Source of the DNA: DATKRB01 sp036501425
GTDB taxonomy: Bacteria; Actinomycetota; Acidimicrobiia; Acidimicrobiales; RAAP-2
Direction of reading: 5' to 3'
Assembly: GCA_036501425.1 (NCBI GenBank)
Contig: DASYAI010000037.1
Location: 1-64,000 of the forward strand
DNA length: 64,000 nt
Below the pieces are notes generated by a model. It was not told where the DNA came from. It did no database searches and saw nothing but the letters and a program-made list of their open reading frames with translations. Each line of letters begins with the position of its first letter. The first letter of the stretch is position 1. The translations under genes and the position numbers were made by a program. Shown piece after piece: positions 42,649 to 50,455 of this stretch.

Positions 42649-42932
42649 GCTCGGCGAGCGAAGGTGACTACGAGCTCGTCCTCACTCCGCCAGCCCGGAG
42701 GGCCATCACCGATCGACTTCCCGAAGCAGTCGCGACAGCCGTCATCGACTTTCTTACCACTGCGCTCATTGTCCAGCCGAGGACCGTTGGCAAGCCACTT
42801 CGTGAGGACCTCGCGGGTGTCTGGTCGGCTCGTCGGGGCACCTACCGCATCCTCTACCGGGTGTTCGACGAATCTCATGAGGTGGTCGTCCTCCGCATAG
42901 AGCACCGCCGAAACGTCTACCGCGGCCGGTGA
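42645..42932 (+). CDS. RelE/ParE-family toxin
   Basis: A 95-residue RelE fold: YELVLTPPARRAITDRLP, GKPLREDLAGVWSARRGTYR, ILYRVFDESHEVVVLRIEHR and RNVYRG. The basic residues expected for mRNA cleavage in the ribosome A site are present (R in RGTYRILYR, HRR at the end). Coupled to the antitoxin by GTGA. Confidence 0.85.
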   Translation: MSSASEGDYELVLTPPARRAITDRLPEAVATAVIDFLTTALIVQPRTVGKPLREDLAGVWSARRGTYRILYRVFDESHEVVVLRIEHRRNVYRGR

Positions 42933-43006
42933 GCTCCGGGGCCAACCGGTTGGTCGAGAGGGGACGCCGGCCGCAACTTGGGTTCGATCCCCGCCGGCCC
43001 CACTCC

Positions 43007-43174
43007 GGTGCCCTTTATGAGGATCCCGGCGCCGACTACTTCGAGCGGCGCAACCACCCTGCCAAAGAAGCGAAGCGGCTCCAGCGCAAGGTCGAGGCGC
43101 TCGGCTTCGAGGCCACCACGGCGAGAAGGCCGCGTAGCCCAGGTCCAGACGCTGTCCCGACTCCGATCGTGTGA
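43007..43174 (+). pseudogene. Transposase C-terminal fragment (IS110-like tail)
   Basis: GALYEDPGADYFERRNHPAK then EAKRLQRKVEALGFEAT is the characteristic C-terminal tail of many actinobacterial IS110-family transposases (DPGADYFxRR...RLxxxLExLGxxVT). No catalytic domain precedes it; the frame upstream runs through unrelated sequence. A remnant. Confidence 0.45.
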
Positions 43175-43571
43175 GGCCAGACCTGACTCGCGGTCTCAGG
43201 GCGCAAAGACCACTCGCGGCATCTGTGCTCGATCTGTGCGAGTCGCGGTCTCGCAACTGAAATGCCGGACGTCATGGTCCGCGTTTGAGCGCTTCCACAT
43301 AGATGTGCCGAAAGCCAGTTCCGTACGCCGATGCGGTAGCAGCTGTAACGTCTCCTACCCACGTAACCATCAAACGAGCCCAATTGTGGACACCACGTGC
43401 CGGGCATGCGCCCCGCGTTGCCAACTCAAGGACGTGCAGCCAGGCCAAGCTTTCGCCGTGGCGTTTACATCGGCGAATGCAATCGCCACTTACGCAACGG
43501 TCTGAATACTGCGTCCAAAGTAACGATCACCGCGGGGGCGGATCCCATATGCGTCGACGAGTGGGCTGACT
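43175..43571. other. Low-GC non-coding gap in the accessory patch
   Basis: About 400 bases with clearly lower GC and irregular codon structure compared with the flanks. No gene, tRNA or clear terminator was recognised. It separates the transposase remnant from a hypothetical membrane protein. Confidence 0.4.
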
Positions 43572-44285
43572 TTGGTCAGATTTGGTTGGGCCCTAGCTGT
43601 GATAAGCATCGCCATGATTGGGGTCGGAGCCGTCCGACAGCGCTTCATCACGGGCGCCATCGCTGGCGCCGCCTTGTGTGCAGCCCTTGCCGGATGGGCG
43701 ATGGCGCGCCTGCTAATCCGGCTAGCTACTCGACCCGGTCATTCGATCTCAACACGGTCGAAGGCCGTTCAATTAGCAGCAGCGATGTACGTCACGGCCG
43801 CGGGCTGCATCATCATGAGCGTGTCGCATGTGCTTCGATGGATAGAAGGGGTCCAGTTCGGCGGAGAGTCAGGCCAGCGCAGTATGGCAGGCGCGATTCA
43901 CGATCCGGGTGAGGGTCAGTCGCACCCTCGCAGTACGTGTGTCGGGCATGACATCGAGCACTTCCGGTACGGCGTCGCGGCGATGCAGCCAGTGTGGGCG
44001 CCCGTTTCGGCCCTCCAGCCGGCACCGGAGGTGCCCAGCATGCCGCGGTCGAGATCGCTGCGCGTGCGGCGCCGACAAGCAGGTGAAGTCGACCACCTGC
44101 GGGTCGTGTCGAACGGAAGTGGGGCAGGAGAATGGCAACTGGAAAGGGGGCCGGACCCGTCACAAGGCCGGGTACGTGATGGTCCGAGCACCTGGCCACC
44201 CGAGGGCGGCCCAGCGCAGCCCCTACGTGTTCGAGCACATCATCGTGGCGGAGCGAGCCCTGGGGAGGTACCTCGTCGAGGGTGA
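43572..44285 (+). CDS. Hypothetical small membrane protein (3 predicted helices), doubtful 3' part
   Basis: A TTG-started frame whose first ~95 residues form three hydrophobic segments (WALAVISIAMIGVGAV, FITGAIAGAALCAALAGWAM, AVQLAAAMYVTAAGCIIMSV). After that the sequence becomes polar and overlaps the better-supported HNH gene in another frame, so the true end is probably earlier or the gene is broken. No family recognised. Confidence 0.3.
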   Translation: MVRFGWALAVISIAMIGVGAVRQRFITGAIAGAALCAALAGWAMARLLIRLATRPGHSISTRSKAVQLAAAMYVTAAGCIIMSVSHVLRWIEGVQFGGESGQRSMAGAIHDPGEGQSHPRSTCVGHDIEHFRYGVAAMQPVWAPVSALQPAPEVPSMPRSRSLRVRRRQAGEVDHLRVVSNGSGAGEWQLERGPDPSQGRVRDGPSTWPPEGGPAQPLRVRAHHRGGASPGEVPRRG

Positions 44286-44511
44286 GTCGGTGCACCACCG
44301 CAACGGGGTGCGTGACGACAACCGGCTGGAGAACCTCGAGTTGTGGACCCGGCCGCAGCCTTCGGGCATCCGCGTCAGCGATGCCGTCGAGTGGGCGCGT
44401 GAAATCTACGACCGCTACGTGGGGTCTGGTGCACCTCCAACGACGCTCACGGCTTCCCCTGAGCATCTTTGGAGGTGGCGGGAATCGAACCCGCGTCCTC
44501 CGGCACCTTGA
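43948..44511 (+). CDS. HNH endonuclease (phage/mobile type) with zinc ribbons
   Basis: A 187-residue protein. N-terminal cysteine knuckles: CSQCGRPF, CPACRGRDRCACG and CGSC; then the HNH_3-like core YVFEHIIVAERALGRYL, SVHHRNGVRDDNRLENLEL (HHRN...DN...NL catalytic region) and ELWTRPQ. The last ~12 residues (RWRESNPRPPAP) are translated from the 3' end of the tmRNA gene, so this reading frame ends inside ssrA on the opposite strand. Such genes are common in phages and mobile elements. A deleted relative lies at 41930. Confidence 0.7.
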   Translation: MTSSTSGTASRRCSQCGRPFRPSSRHRRCPACRGRDRCACGADKQVKSTTCGSCRTEVGQENGNWKGGRTRHKAGYVMVRAPGHPRAAQRSPYVFEHIIVAERALGRYLVEGESVHHRNGVRDDNRLENLELWTRPQPSGIRVSDAVEWAREIYDRYVGSGAPPTTLTASPEHLWRWRESNPRPPAP

Positions 44512-44817
44512 TGGGCCTTCTCCGAGCGCAGCCGACAGGCGATTGTCGGGGGCGACACTGCTGCCGGCACCTGTGCCGCCCCGTACCCGACGAAGATGTC
44601 CCTGACGGCCAGTCGGTGCAACCGCTCAGGTAAGCCCCACTTGATGTCGCTCGTACCCGGCCCGTGGGGCTGAGACCGGACGAACGTCGCAGTTCTTAGG
44701 CTGCGAGCGCGAGCTGAGGCTCGGCGTTTGTTTTTGGTTCCGGCTCTTTTACGTGGCTCCGGAGACCACGGCTCGCTTCTCCCATCTCGACAACCGAAGT
44801 CGAGACCATTCACCCCC
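44470..44817 (-). ncRNA. ssrA: Transfer-messenger RNA (tmRNA)
   Basis: The 5' GGGGGUG (44817) pairs with 3' CACCUCC before the discriminator A (44470), and the T-loop GGTTCGATTCCCGCC is adjacent, giving the tRNA-like domain. The tag reading frame ends ...NAEPQLALAA before TAA (44696-44698), the usual ALAA degradation signal. Resume-codon context CGTAAAAGAGCCGG resembles other tmRNAs. CCA is not encoded. Located 81 bases downstream of smpB on the same strand, as in many bacteria. Confidence 0.88.
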
Positions 44818-44898
44818 TCGGGTCGGTTTCCTTCGCCACCGCTGTGGTGACCCGCCGAAGCCGGCGGACCACCAGTGTACCCTGCCCAAACCCCAGAA

Positions 44899-45414
44899 CT
44901 ACCAGCGCGACGCCGCTCGAGCGGCGCGGGCCGCCTCGCGTTCGGCATCCCGGGCGGCGATGGCGTGCCGCTTGTCGTAGAGCTTGCGGCCCCGGGCCAG
45001 CGCCAGCTCCACCTTGGCCTTGCCGTCCTTGAAGTAGAGGGACACCGGGACCAAGGTGAGGGATTGCTGGGTGGTGCGGCCGAGCAGCTCGTCGATCTGG
45101 TCCCGGTGCAGGAGGAGCTTGCGTCGCCGGTCCGGGTCGTGCGCCCCGAAGCCCTGGGCGAACTGCCAGGGGGGGATGTGCATCCCGTACAGCCAGACCT
45201 CGCCCTCGGTCACCCGGGCGAACGCCTCGGACAGCTGGGCCTTGCCCTCGCGGAGGGACTTGACCTCGCTGCCTTGCAGCACGATCCCGCACTCGAAGAC
45301 CTCGACGAGGTCGAAGTCGTGCCGGGCCCGCCGGTTGGACGCCACCGTCCGGTCACCACCGGCGCCCTCCCTGGCCGCCTGACGCCGGGCGATGGTCCGC
45401 TTGGCCCTGGCCAT
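44899..45414 (-). CDS. smpB: SsrA-binding protein SmpB
   Basis: A 171-residue SmpB starting MARAKRTIARRQ. Core: RRARHDFDLVEVFECGIVLQ, GSEVKSLREGKAQLSEAF, YGMHIPPW and the C-terminal KGKAKVELALARGRKLYDKR (KDGKAKVELALARG) plus a basic alpha-helical tail that enters the ribosome mRNA channel. The ATG at 45414 fits the family; further-upstream frame is not conserved. It works with the tmRNA next to it. Confidence 0.93.
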   Translation of the reverse strand: MARAKRTIARRQAAREGAGGDRTVASNRRARHDFDLVEVFECGIVLQGSEVKSLREGKAQLSEAFARVTEGEVWLYGMHIPPWQFAQGFGAHDPDRRRKLLLHRDQIDELLGRTTQQSLTLVPVSLYFKDGKAKVELALARGRKLYDKRHAIAARDAEREAARAARAASRW

Positions 45415-45474
45415 GGCCTGCGAGGTTAGTGGCCACCCGGACCGCAACCGGCGGCTCGGGGGCCGGTCGCGGTC

Positions 45475-45512
45475 CACCCACCTCCGGCGGCCCCATCCGC
45501 GGGAGGTGGGTG
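45475..45512. promoter_or_regulatory. Inverted repeat between smpB and mec
   Basis: CACCCACCTCC (45475-45485) and GGAGGTGGGTG (45502-45512), a perfect 11-bp inverted repeat with 16-nt loop, in the 121-base divergent gap. TACGCT at 45522-45527 follows, 8 nt before the mec ATG. Could be an operator or a transcript hairpin. Confidence 0.4.
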
Positions 45513-45535
45513 CCACGTCGTTACGCTGCCTGCCC

Positions 45536-45961
45536 ATGCTGCGGCTGCCGTCGGAGGTCTACCTGCAGATGATCGGCCATTGCATCGCCGGTCTGCCCGA
45601 CGAGGCCTGCGGGCTGTTGGGGGGCGACCCGGCCACCGGCGACGTGACGTACTGCTACCCGGTACGAAACGTCGCCCAGTCGGCCCGGGTCTACACAGTG
45701 GACCCGCTCGCCCACCTGCGGGCCGATCGAGACGCCGAGACGAGGGGCGGGGCCATCGTGGGGGTCTTCCACTCCCACACGCATACCGACGCCTACCCGT
45801 CGCCGACCGACGTCGGTCAAGCCCCCGACCCCTCGTGGCACTACGTCATCGTGTCGCTGCGCGACACCCATCCGGTGGTGCGCAGCTACTCGATCGTGGA
45901 CGCTCGGGCCGTCGAGGAGTCGGTCGTCCTGATGGCACCGGGCGGCGTCCGGGCGCCCTGA
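45536..45961 (+). CDS. mec: JAMM/MPN metallopeptidase (Mec; CysO-cysteine hydrolase)
   Basis: A 141-residue M67 peptidase. The zinc site is complete: Glu in PDEACGLLGGDP (~22) and HSHTHTDAYPSPTD (residues ~79-92, HxHx7Sx2D). In mycobacteria Mec frees cysteine from the sulfur carrier CysO. The cysO and cysM genes follow on the same strand, which supports that function. Confidence 0.88.
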   Translation: MLRLPSEVYLQMIGHCIAGLPDEACGLLGGDPATGDVTYCYPVRNVAQSARVYTVDPLAHLRADRDAETRGGAIVGVFHSHTHTDAYPSPTDVGQAPDPSWHYVIVSLRDTHPVVRSYSIVDARAVEESVVLMAPGGVRAP

Positions 45962-46139
45962 TCTGCGCGGCTCCGTCCGGCCACCACCGGCCGGTCTTCG
46001 ACCGGTCATCGGGGCACGTGGCGCCCTGGGACCAGCCCTGGCGTCGGGCGACGGGCACTACAATGTTGAGCCGGGCCGTCAACAATCGACCGCTCCGGTG
46101 TGCTGCACGCCGCCGATCCCCAGACCCTTTGGAGGCCCA

Positions 46140-46415
46140 GTGCCCGTCGACGTACGCCTGCCGACCGTTCTACGGGTCCATGCCGGCGGTCAGCCCACGG
46201 TGCAGGTGGCCGGCGCCACCATCGGCGAGGTGCTGCGGTCCCTGGTGGCCGATCATCCGGGCATGAGCGGTCAGGTCCTGACCGAGGACGGCGGTCTCCA
46301 CCGCTTCGTGAACGTCTACGTCAACGACGACGACGTCCGGTACCTGGCCCAGCTCGAGACCCCGGTCAAGGACGGCGACGAGGTGTCGATTCTCCCCGCG
46401 GTGGCCGGTGGCTGA
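46140..46415 (+). CDS. cysO: Sulfur carrier protein CysO (MoaD/ThiS-like)
   Basis: A 91-residue ubiquitin-fold protein: VDVRLPTVLRVHAGGQPTV, VNVYVNDDDVRYLAQLETP, DEVSILPAVAGG. The terminal GG is thiocarboxylated and used by CysM. GTG at 46140 has TTTGGAGG upstream. Lies between mec and cysM; it is not the Moco MoaD, which has its own copy at 30318. Confidence 0.88.
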   Translation: MPVDVRLPTVLRVHAGGQPTVQVAGATIGEVLRSLVADHPGMSGQVLTEDGGLHRFVNVYVNDDDVRYLAQLETPVKDGDEVSILPAVAGG

Positions 46416-46426
46416 CCGGGGACGAC

Positions 46427-47392
46427 GTGGCTGAGCTCGACAGCGTCCTGGCCCTGATCGGCAACACGCCCCTGGTCGACGTGAGTGCCCTCAGCCCCCG
46501 GCCCGACGTCCGGATCCTGGTGAAGCTCGAGGGACGCAACCCGGGGGGGTCGGTCAAGGACCGGGTGGCGCTGTCCCTGGTGACCCAGGCCGAGCAGGAC
46601 GGGCTGTTGGCGCCCGGGCGTGCCGGGCAGGTCCTGATCGAGCCGACGTCGGGCAACACGGGCATCGGGCTGGCGATGATCTGCCGGATCCGGGGCTACC
46701 ACTTGAAGGCCGTGATGCCGACCAATGTGTCACCCGAGCGCCGCCAGCTGCTCGAGCTGTGGGGGGCCGAGATCATCGAGTCCCCCGGGGCCGAGGGATC
46801 GAACGGTGCCGTGCGGCTGGCGCAGCAGATCTCCGCCGAGCACCCCGAGTGGGTCTTCCTGTACCAGTACGCCAACCCGGCCAACCCCAAGGCCCACTAC
46901 GAGGGCACCGGGCCCGAGATCTGGCGGGACTGCCCGACGGTGACCCATCTCGTCGCCGGCCTGGGCACCTCGGGCACCCTGCTCGGAGCCGGCCGGTACT
47001 TGAAGGAGCAGAACCCGGCGATCCAGGTCTGGGCGGTCGAGCCTCCGGCGGGGGAGACGGTCGACGGGTTGCGCAACCTCGACGACGGCTACATCCCTCC
47101 CATCTTCGAGAATCTGGGCGGTGCCGCCCTGCTCGACCGCAAGACGGTGGTGCGCCCCCGGGAGTCGATCGAGTGGACCCGCCGGTTGACCGAGGTGGGG
47201 CTCTTCCTCGGCATCTCCTCGGGGGCGGCGTTCGCCGGCGCGGTCAAGTGCGCCCTGCAGGTGCCGCCGGGCGAGCCGGCGGTCATCGTGGTGGTCTCGC
47301 CCGACGACGGATGGAAGTACCTCTCGACGGGAGCATGGACCGATGATCTCGACGACGTGACCGAGCGGGCCAAGCACACCATCTACTTCTGA
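46427..47392 (+). CDS. cysM: O-phosphoserine/cysteine synthase CysM (PLP)
   Basis: A 321-residue fold-type-II PLP enzyme: GNTPLVDVSAL, GRNPGGSVKDRVAL (Schiff-base Lys), IEPTSGNTGIGLAM, GTSGTLLGAG and GISSGAAFAGA. In actinobacteria CysM uses CysO-thiocarboxylate and O-phosphoserine to give CysO-cysteine, which Mec cleaves. GTG start with GGGGA upstream, 12 nt after the cysO stop. Confidence 0.9.
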   Translation: MAELDSVLALIGNTPLVDVSALSPRPDVRILVKLEGRNPGGSVKDRVALSLVTQAEQDGLLAPGRAGQVLIEPTSGNTGIGLAMICRIRGYHLKAVMPTNVSPERRQLLELWGAEIIESPGAEGSNGAVRLAQQISAEHPEWVFLYQYANPANPKAHYEGTGPEIWRDCPTVTHLVAGLGTSGTLLGAGRYLKEQNPAIQVWAVEPPAGETVDGLRNLDDGYIPPIFENLGGAALLDRKTVVRPRESIEWTRRLTEVGLFLGISSGAAFAGAVKCALQVPPGEPAVIVVVSPDDGWKYLSTGAWTDDLDDVTERAKHTIYF

Positions 47393-47440
47393 CCTGCCCG
47401 TGGCCACGCCGCCAAACCCTGAAGTTGACGGTGAGCATCA

Positions 47441-47476
47441 GGTTCAGGTTGAGGTTGAGGTTGAGGTTGAGTTTGA
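47441..47476. repeat. Hexanucleotide tandem repeat (GGTTGA) before the MBL gene
   Basis: Four perfect GGTTGA units (47447-47470) flanked by one GGTTCA and one GTTTGA. In one frame it reads (VE)n. The array lies 34-69 bases before the start of the metallo-beta-lactamase gene. Confidence 0.85.
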
Positions 47477-47509
47477 AGTTGTCCGTCGTCGCCGGGGCGC
47501 CGGCTCACG

Positions 47510-48226
47510 GTGCTCGGGTGCGACGGGAGCTACCCGGGCCCGCGGGGCGCGGGCAGCGGGTACCTGGTGGCGGCAGGTTCGACCAGCCTGTGGCTGGATG
47601 CCGGCCCGGGGACATTCGCCAACCTGCAATGGCTGGCCGACCCGGCCCAGGTCGACGCGGTCGTGGTCAGCCACGAGCATCCGGACCACTGCGCCGACCT
47701 CGACTCCTACGCCGTGTGGCTCCACCACGTCGCACACCCGCCGGTGCGGGTCTACGCCCCACCGGGGGTCCGCCATCGCTCGTACCACGCCCAGGACCCG
47801 GTGCTGGAGTGGATCGAGATCGAGCCGGCCATGACGGTCACCATCGGGGACCTGACGTGCACCTTCGCCGGCACCGACCACGGGCCGCCGACCGTCGCGG
47901 TGCGGTTCGACGCGGCGGGGGCCGGGGCCGGGGCCGATGCCCTGACCTATTCGGCCGACACCGGACCCGACTGGTCGGTGGCCGAGCTCGGGACCGGCAT
48001 CGGCACGCTGCTGTGCGAGGCCAGCTACACCAAGGAACACGAGGGCGAGCTCCGGCACCTCAGCGGGCGCCAGGCGGGCTCGATGGCCGCCCGGGCGGCC
48101 GTGGGCCAACTGGTGCTCACTCACCGATGGCCTACGGTGGCGGTCGCCACGTTGGCCGACGAGGCGGCCGAGGCGTTCGGTCGGGAGGTCGAGCAGGCCC
48201 ACGCCGGCCGGATCCTCCGCTGGTGA
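47510..48226 (+). CDS. MBL-fold metallo-hydrolase
   Basis: A 238-residue metallo-beta-lactamase fold: GCDGSYPGPRGAGSGYLV, VVVSHEHPDHCADLDSYAV (HxHxDH), TDHGPPTVAVRF, and LTHRWP with the last His/Asp strand. It resembles RNase Z/PhnP-like or ribonuclease-type small MBL proteins. GTG 47510 is the only in-frame start after the stop at ~47474, but the family usually begins MxLTVLGCxGS; the codons just upstream still read RRLTV, hinting that the true start was lost or shifted by the preceding repeat. Confidence 0.72.
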   Translation: MLGCDGSYPGPRGAGSGYLVAAGSTSLWLDAGPGTFANLQWLADPAQVDAVVVSHEHPDHCADLDSYAVWLHHVAHPPVRVYAPPGVRHRSYHAQDPVLEWIEIEPAMTVTIGDLTCTFAGTDHGPPTVAVRFDAAGAGAGADALTYSADTGPDWSVAELGTGIGTLLCEASYTKEHEGELRHLSGRQAGSMAARAAVGQLVLTHRWPTVAVATLADEAAEAFGREVEQAHAGRILRW

Positions 48227-48253
48227 CGGGCACGAGCCGAGGCAGGAGCAGGG

Positions 48254-49111
48254 ATGGACGACGCAACGCAGGCAGGTGCCGAACCGGTCGAGACGGATCC
48301 GGTCGGGGCCGAACCGGTCGGGACGGCGGGGGTACCCGGGGCCCCGGTAGCCGATCCGAGGACGGCCCGGGGGGACGGGCGGGGTATCGCCGACCTGCGT
48401 CCGGTCTCCTTCCAACGGGACTTCACGGTGTTCGCCCCCGGCTCGGTGCTGGTGGGCATGGGACGCACCAAGGTGCTCTGCACCGCCTCGGTCGAAGAGC
48501 GGGTCCCCAACTGGATGCGCGGCTCGGGCAAGGGCTGGGTGACGGCGGAGTACTCGATGTTGCCGGGGTCCACCCCCGAGCGGGCCGACCGCGAGGCGGC
48601 GCGGGGGCGTCAGTCGGGACGGACGCAGGAGATCCAGCGGCTGATCGCCCGGTCGTTGCGGGCCGTGTGCGATCTGGTGGCGCTGGGCGAGGTGCAGGTG
48701 ACGGTGGACTGCGACGTCCTGCAGGCCGACGGAGGCACCCGGACCGCCTCGATCTGCGGGGCGTACGTGGCGCTCCACGATGCGTTCACCCGGATGGTCC
48801 AGAGCGGGATCCTCCGCCACCATCCGCTGGTCGACTCCGTGGCGGCGGTATCGGTCGGGATCGTCGACGGCGTGGCCATGCTCGACCTGCCCTACGCCGA
48901 GGACTCCCGCGCCGAGGTGGACATGAACGTCGTCATGACCGGCTCGGGGCGGTTCGTGGAGGTGCAGGGGACGGCCGAGGGCGTGGCGTTCAGCCGCTCC
49001 GAGCTCGACGAGCTGCTGGGGCTGGCGGAGCGGGGCATCGCCGTCCTGGGGGCGGCGCAGCAGGCGGTGCTGGCCGAGCCGCCCGCCCCGCGCCCGGGCG
49101 CCCGGCAGTGA
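48254..49111 (+). CDS. rph: Ribonuclease PH
   Basis: 285 residues. RPVSFQRDFTVFAPGSVLVG, GWVTAEYSMLPGSTPER, GRQSGRTQEIQRLIARSLR and DVLQADGGTRTASICGAY are RNase PH (phosphorolytic 3'-5' tRNA trimming) signatures. The N-terminal ~35 residues (a Pro/Val/Gly-rich tract) are an extension not usual for the ~240-residue family. Followed by rdgB with GTGA overlap, as in most actinobacteria. Confidence 0.9.
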   Translation: MDDATQAGAEPVETDPVGAEPVGTAGVPGAPVADPRTARGDGRGIADLRPVSFQRDFTVFAPGSVLVGMGRTKVLCTASVEERVPNWMRGSGKGWVTAEYSMLPGSTPERADREAARGRQSGRTQEIQRLIARSLRAVCDLVALGEVQVTVDCDVLQADGGTRTASICGAYVALHDAFTRMVQSGILRHHPLVDSVAAVSVGIVDGVAMLDLPYAEDSRAEVDMNVVMTGSGRFVEVQGTAEGVAFSRSELDELLGLAERGIAVLGAAQQAVLAEPPAPRPGARQ

Positions 49112-49737
49112 CCGATCCACCGTCGAGCGGCCGGGGGCTGACGCTGGTGCTGGCCACGGCCAACCCCGACAAGGCGGCGGAGATCGCCGCCATCCTCGAG
49201 CCGGGCGGGATCGAGCTGCTGGGCCGCCCGCCCGAGGTCGACGACGTCGAGGAGACCGGCGAGACCCTGGTGGCCAACGCCCGACTCAAGGCGCGGGCGC
49301 TGGTGGACGCCACCGGCCGGCCGGCGGTCGCCGACGACACCGGTCTGGAGGTCGACGCGCTCGGCGGGGCGCCCGGGGTGTACGCGGCGCGTTACGCCGG
49401 CGAACATGTCACGTACGCCGACAACGTGGCCAAGCTCCTCGCCGAGCTGGCCGCCCGGCCCGGCGCCGGCGGCGATCGGCGGGCCCGGTTCCGCACGGTG
49501 GCGCTGGCGGCCTTCCCCGACGGCTCCGAGGTGGTCGCCGAGGGCGTGGTGGAGGGCACGATCGCAGGTGAGGCCCAGGGCGGTGCCGGCTTCGGGTACG
49601 ACCCGGTCTTCGTTCCCGACGGCGCCGGCGGGAGGACCTTCGCCCAGATGTCCGCCGAGGAGAAGCACGCCTGCTCGCACCGGGGGCGGGCGTTCCGCCG
49701 CCTCGCCGAGCTGCTGGGCGAGCGGCGCGGCAGCTGA
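49108..49737 (+). CDS. rdgB: XTP/dITP diphosphatase (RdgB/HAM1)
   Basis: A 209-residue Ham1 NTPase: LATANPDKAAEIAAIL, ETGETLVANARLKARAL, VADDTGLEVDALGGAPGVY, GFGYDPVFVPDG and the C-terminal SHRGRAFRRL. It clears non-canonical purine triphosphates from the nucleotide pool. GTG start overlaps the rph TGA. Confidence 0.93.
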   Translation: MTDPPSSGRGLTLVLATANPDKAAEIAAILEPGGIELLGRPPEVDDVEETGETLVANARLKARALVDATGRPAVADDTGLEVDALGGAPGVYAARYAGEHVTYADNVAKLLAELAARPGAGGDRRARFRTVALAAFPDGSEVVAEGVVEGTIAGEAQGGAGFGYDPVFVPDGAGGRTFAQMSAEEKHACSHRGRAFRRLAELLGERRGS

Positions 49738-49767
49738 GCTGTCGCCGGGGCGCTGGGAGGCTGGTCA

Positions 49768-50406
49768 GTGAGCCGGCGCCGACTGGGGATGTTCCCGCTC
49801 TCGACCGTGCTGTTCCCGCACGGCACCCTGCCGCTCCACGTCTTCGAGCCCCGCTACCGGGTGTTGATGGACCACTGCCTGGCGGCGGAGCGCGAATTCG
49901 GGGTCGTGATGATCGAGCGCGGGTCCGAGGTCGGGGGCGGGGACCTGCGCAGCGGGACCGGGACCCTGGCGCGGATCGAGGTGGCCCAGCAGCTGCCCGA
50001 CGGGCGCTGGCTGATGGCGGCCCGCGGTGTCGAGCCGATCCGGGTGCTCGATTGGCTGCCCGACGACCCGTACCCGGTGGCGACCGTGGTCCCGATCTCC
50101 GAGCCGGAGCTGGCGCCCGAGCACCGGTTGCTGGCCGAGGCGAGGTCCTGGGTCCGCCGGGCCCGGGCGCTGCTGTCCGAGCTGGGGGACCACCCGCCCA
50201 TGGCTCCCGACGCGCCGGGCACCACGACCGAGCAGATGTGGCACCTCTGTGCGGCCGCCCCTCTCGGCCCACTCGACCGCCAACGGCTGTTGGTCGCCGG
50301 CGGACCCGAGGCACGGCTGGAGGCCCTGGTCGAGCTGTGCCGGGCGGCCGCCGAGGACATGGGTCGACTGCTGGGTGGGGCGTCGGGGCCGTCCCCGGAG
50401 CCCTGA
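49768..50406 (+). CDS. LON substrate-binding-domain protein
   Basis: A 212-residue stand-alone LON N-terminal domain: LGMFPLSTVLFPHGTLPLHVFEPRYR, GGGDLRSGTGTLARIEVAQQ, and a long helical C-terminus. It lacks ATPase and protease domains. The function of such proteins is unsettled. It follows rph-rdgB on the same strand. Confidence 0.82.
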   Translation: MSRRRLGMFPLSTVLFPHGTLPLHVFEPRYRVLMDHCLAAEREFGVVMIERGSEVGGGDLRSGTGTLARIEVAQQLPDGRWLMAARGVEPIRVLDWLPDDPYPVATVVPISEPELAPEHRLLAEARSWVRRARALLSELGDHPPMAPDAPGTTTEQMWHLCAAAPLGPLDRQRLLVAGGPEARLEALVELCRAAAEDMGRLLGGASGPSPEP

Positions 50407-50455
50407 GCCGAGCCGCGGGCCGCCCCCGAGCCCGAGCGGACGGCAGGGCCGCCGC

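Noticed and set aside
42900..44520. Functional integrase or recombinase in the accessory patch
   Set aside because: Only a transposase tail and an HNH gene are seen; no tyrosine or serine recombinase motif.
46140..46415. Second Moco MoaD
   Set aside because: It lies between mec and cysM and fits CysO; the Moco MoaD is at 30318.
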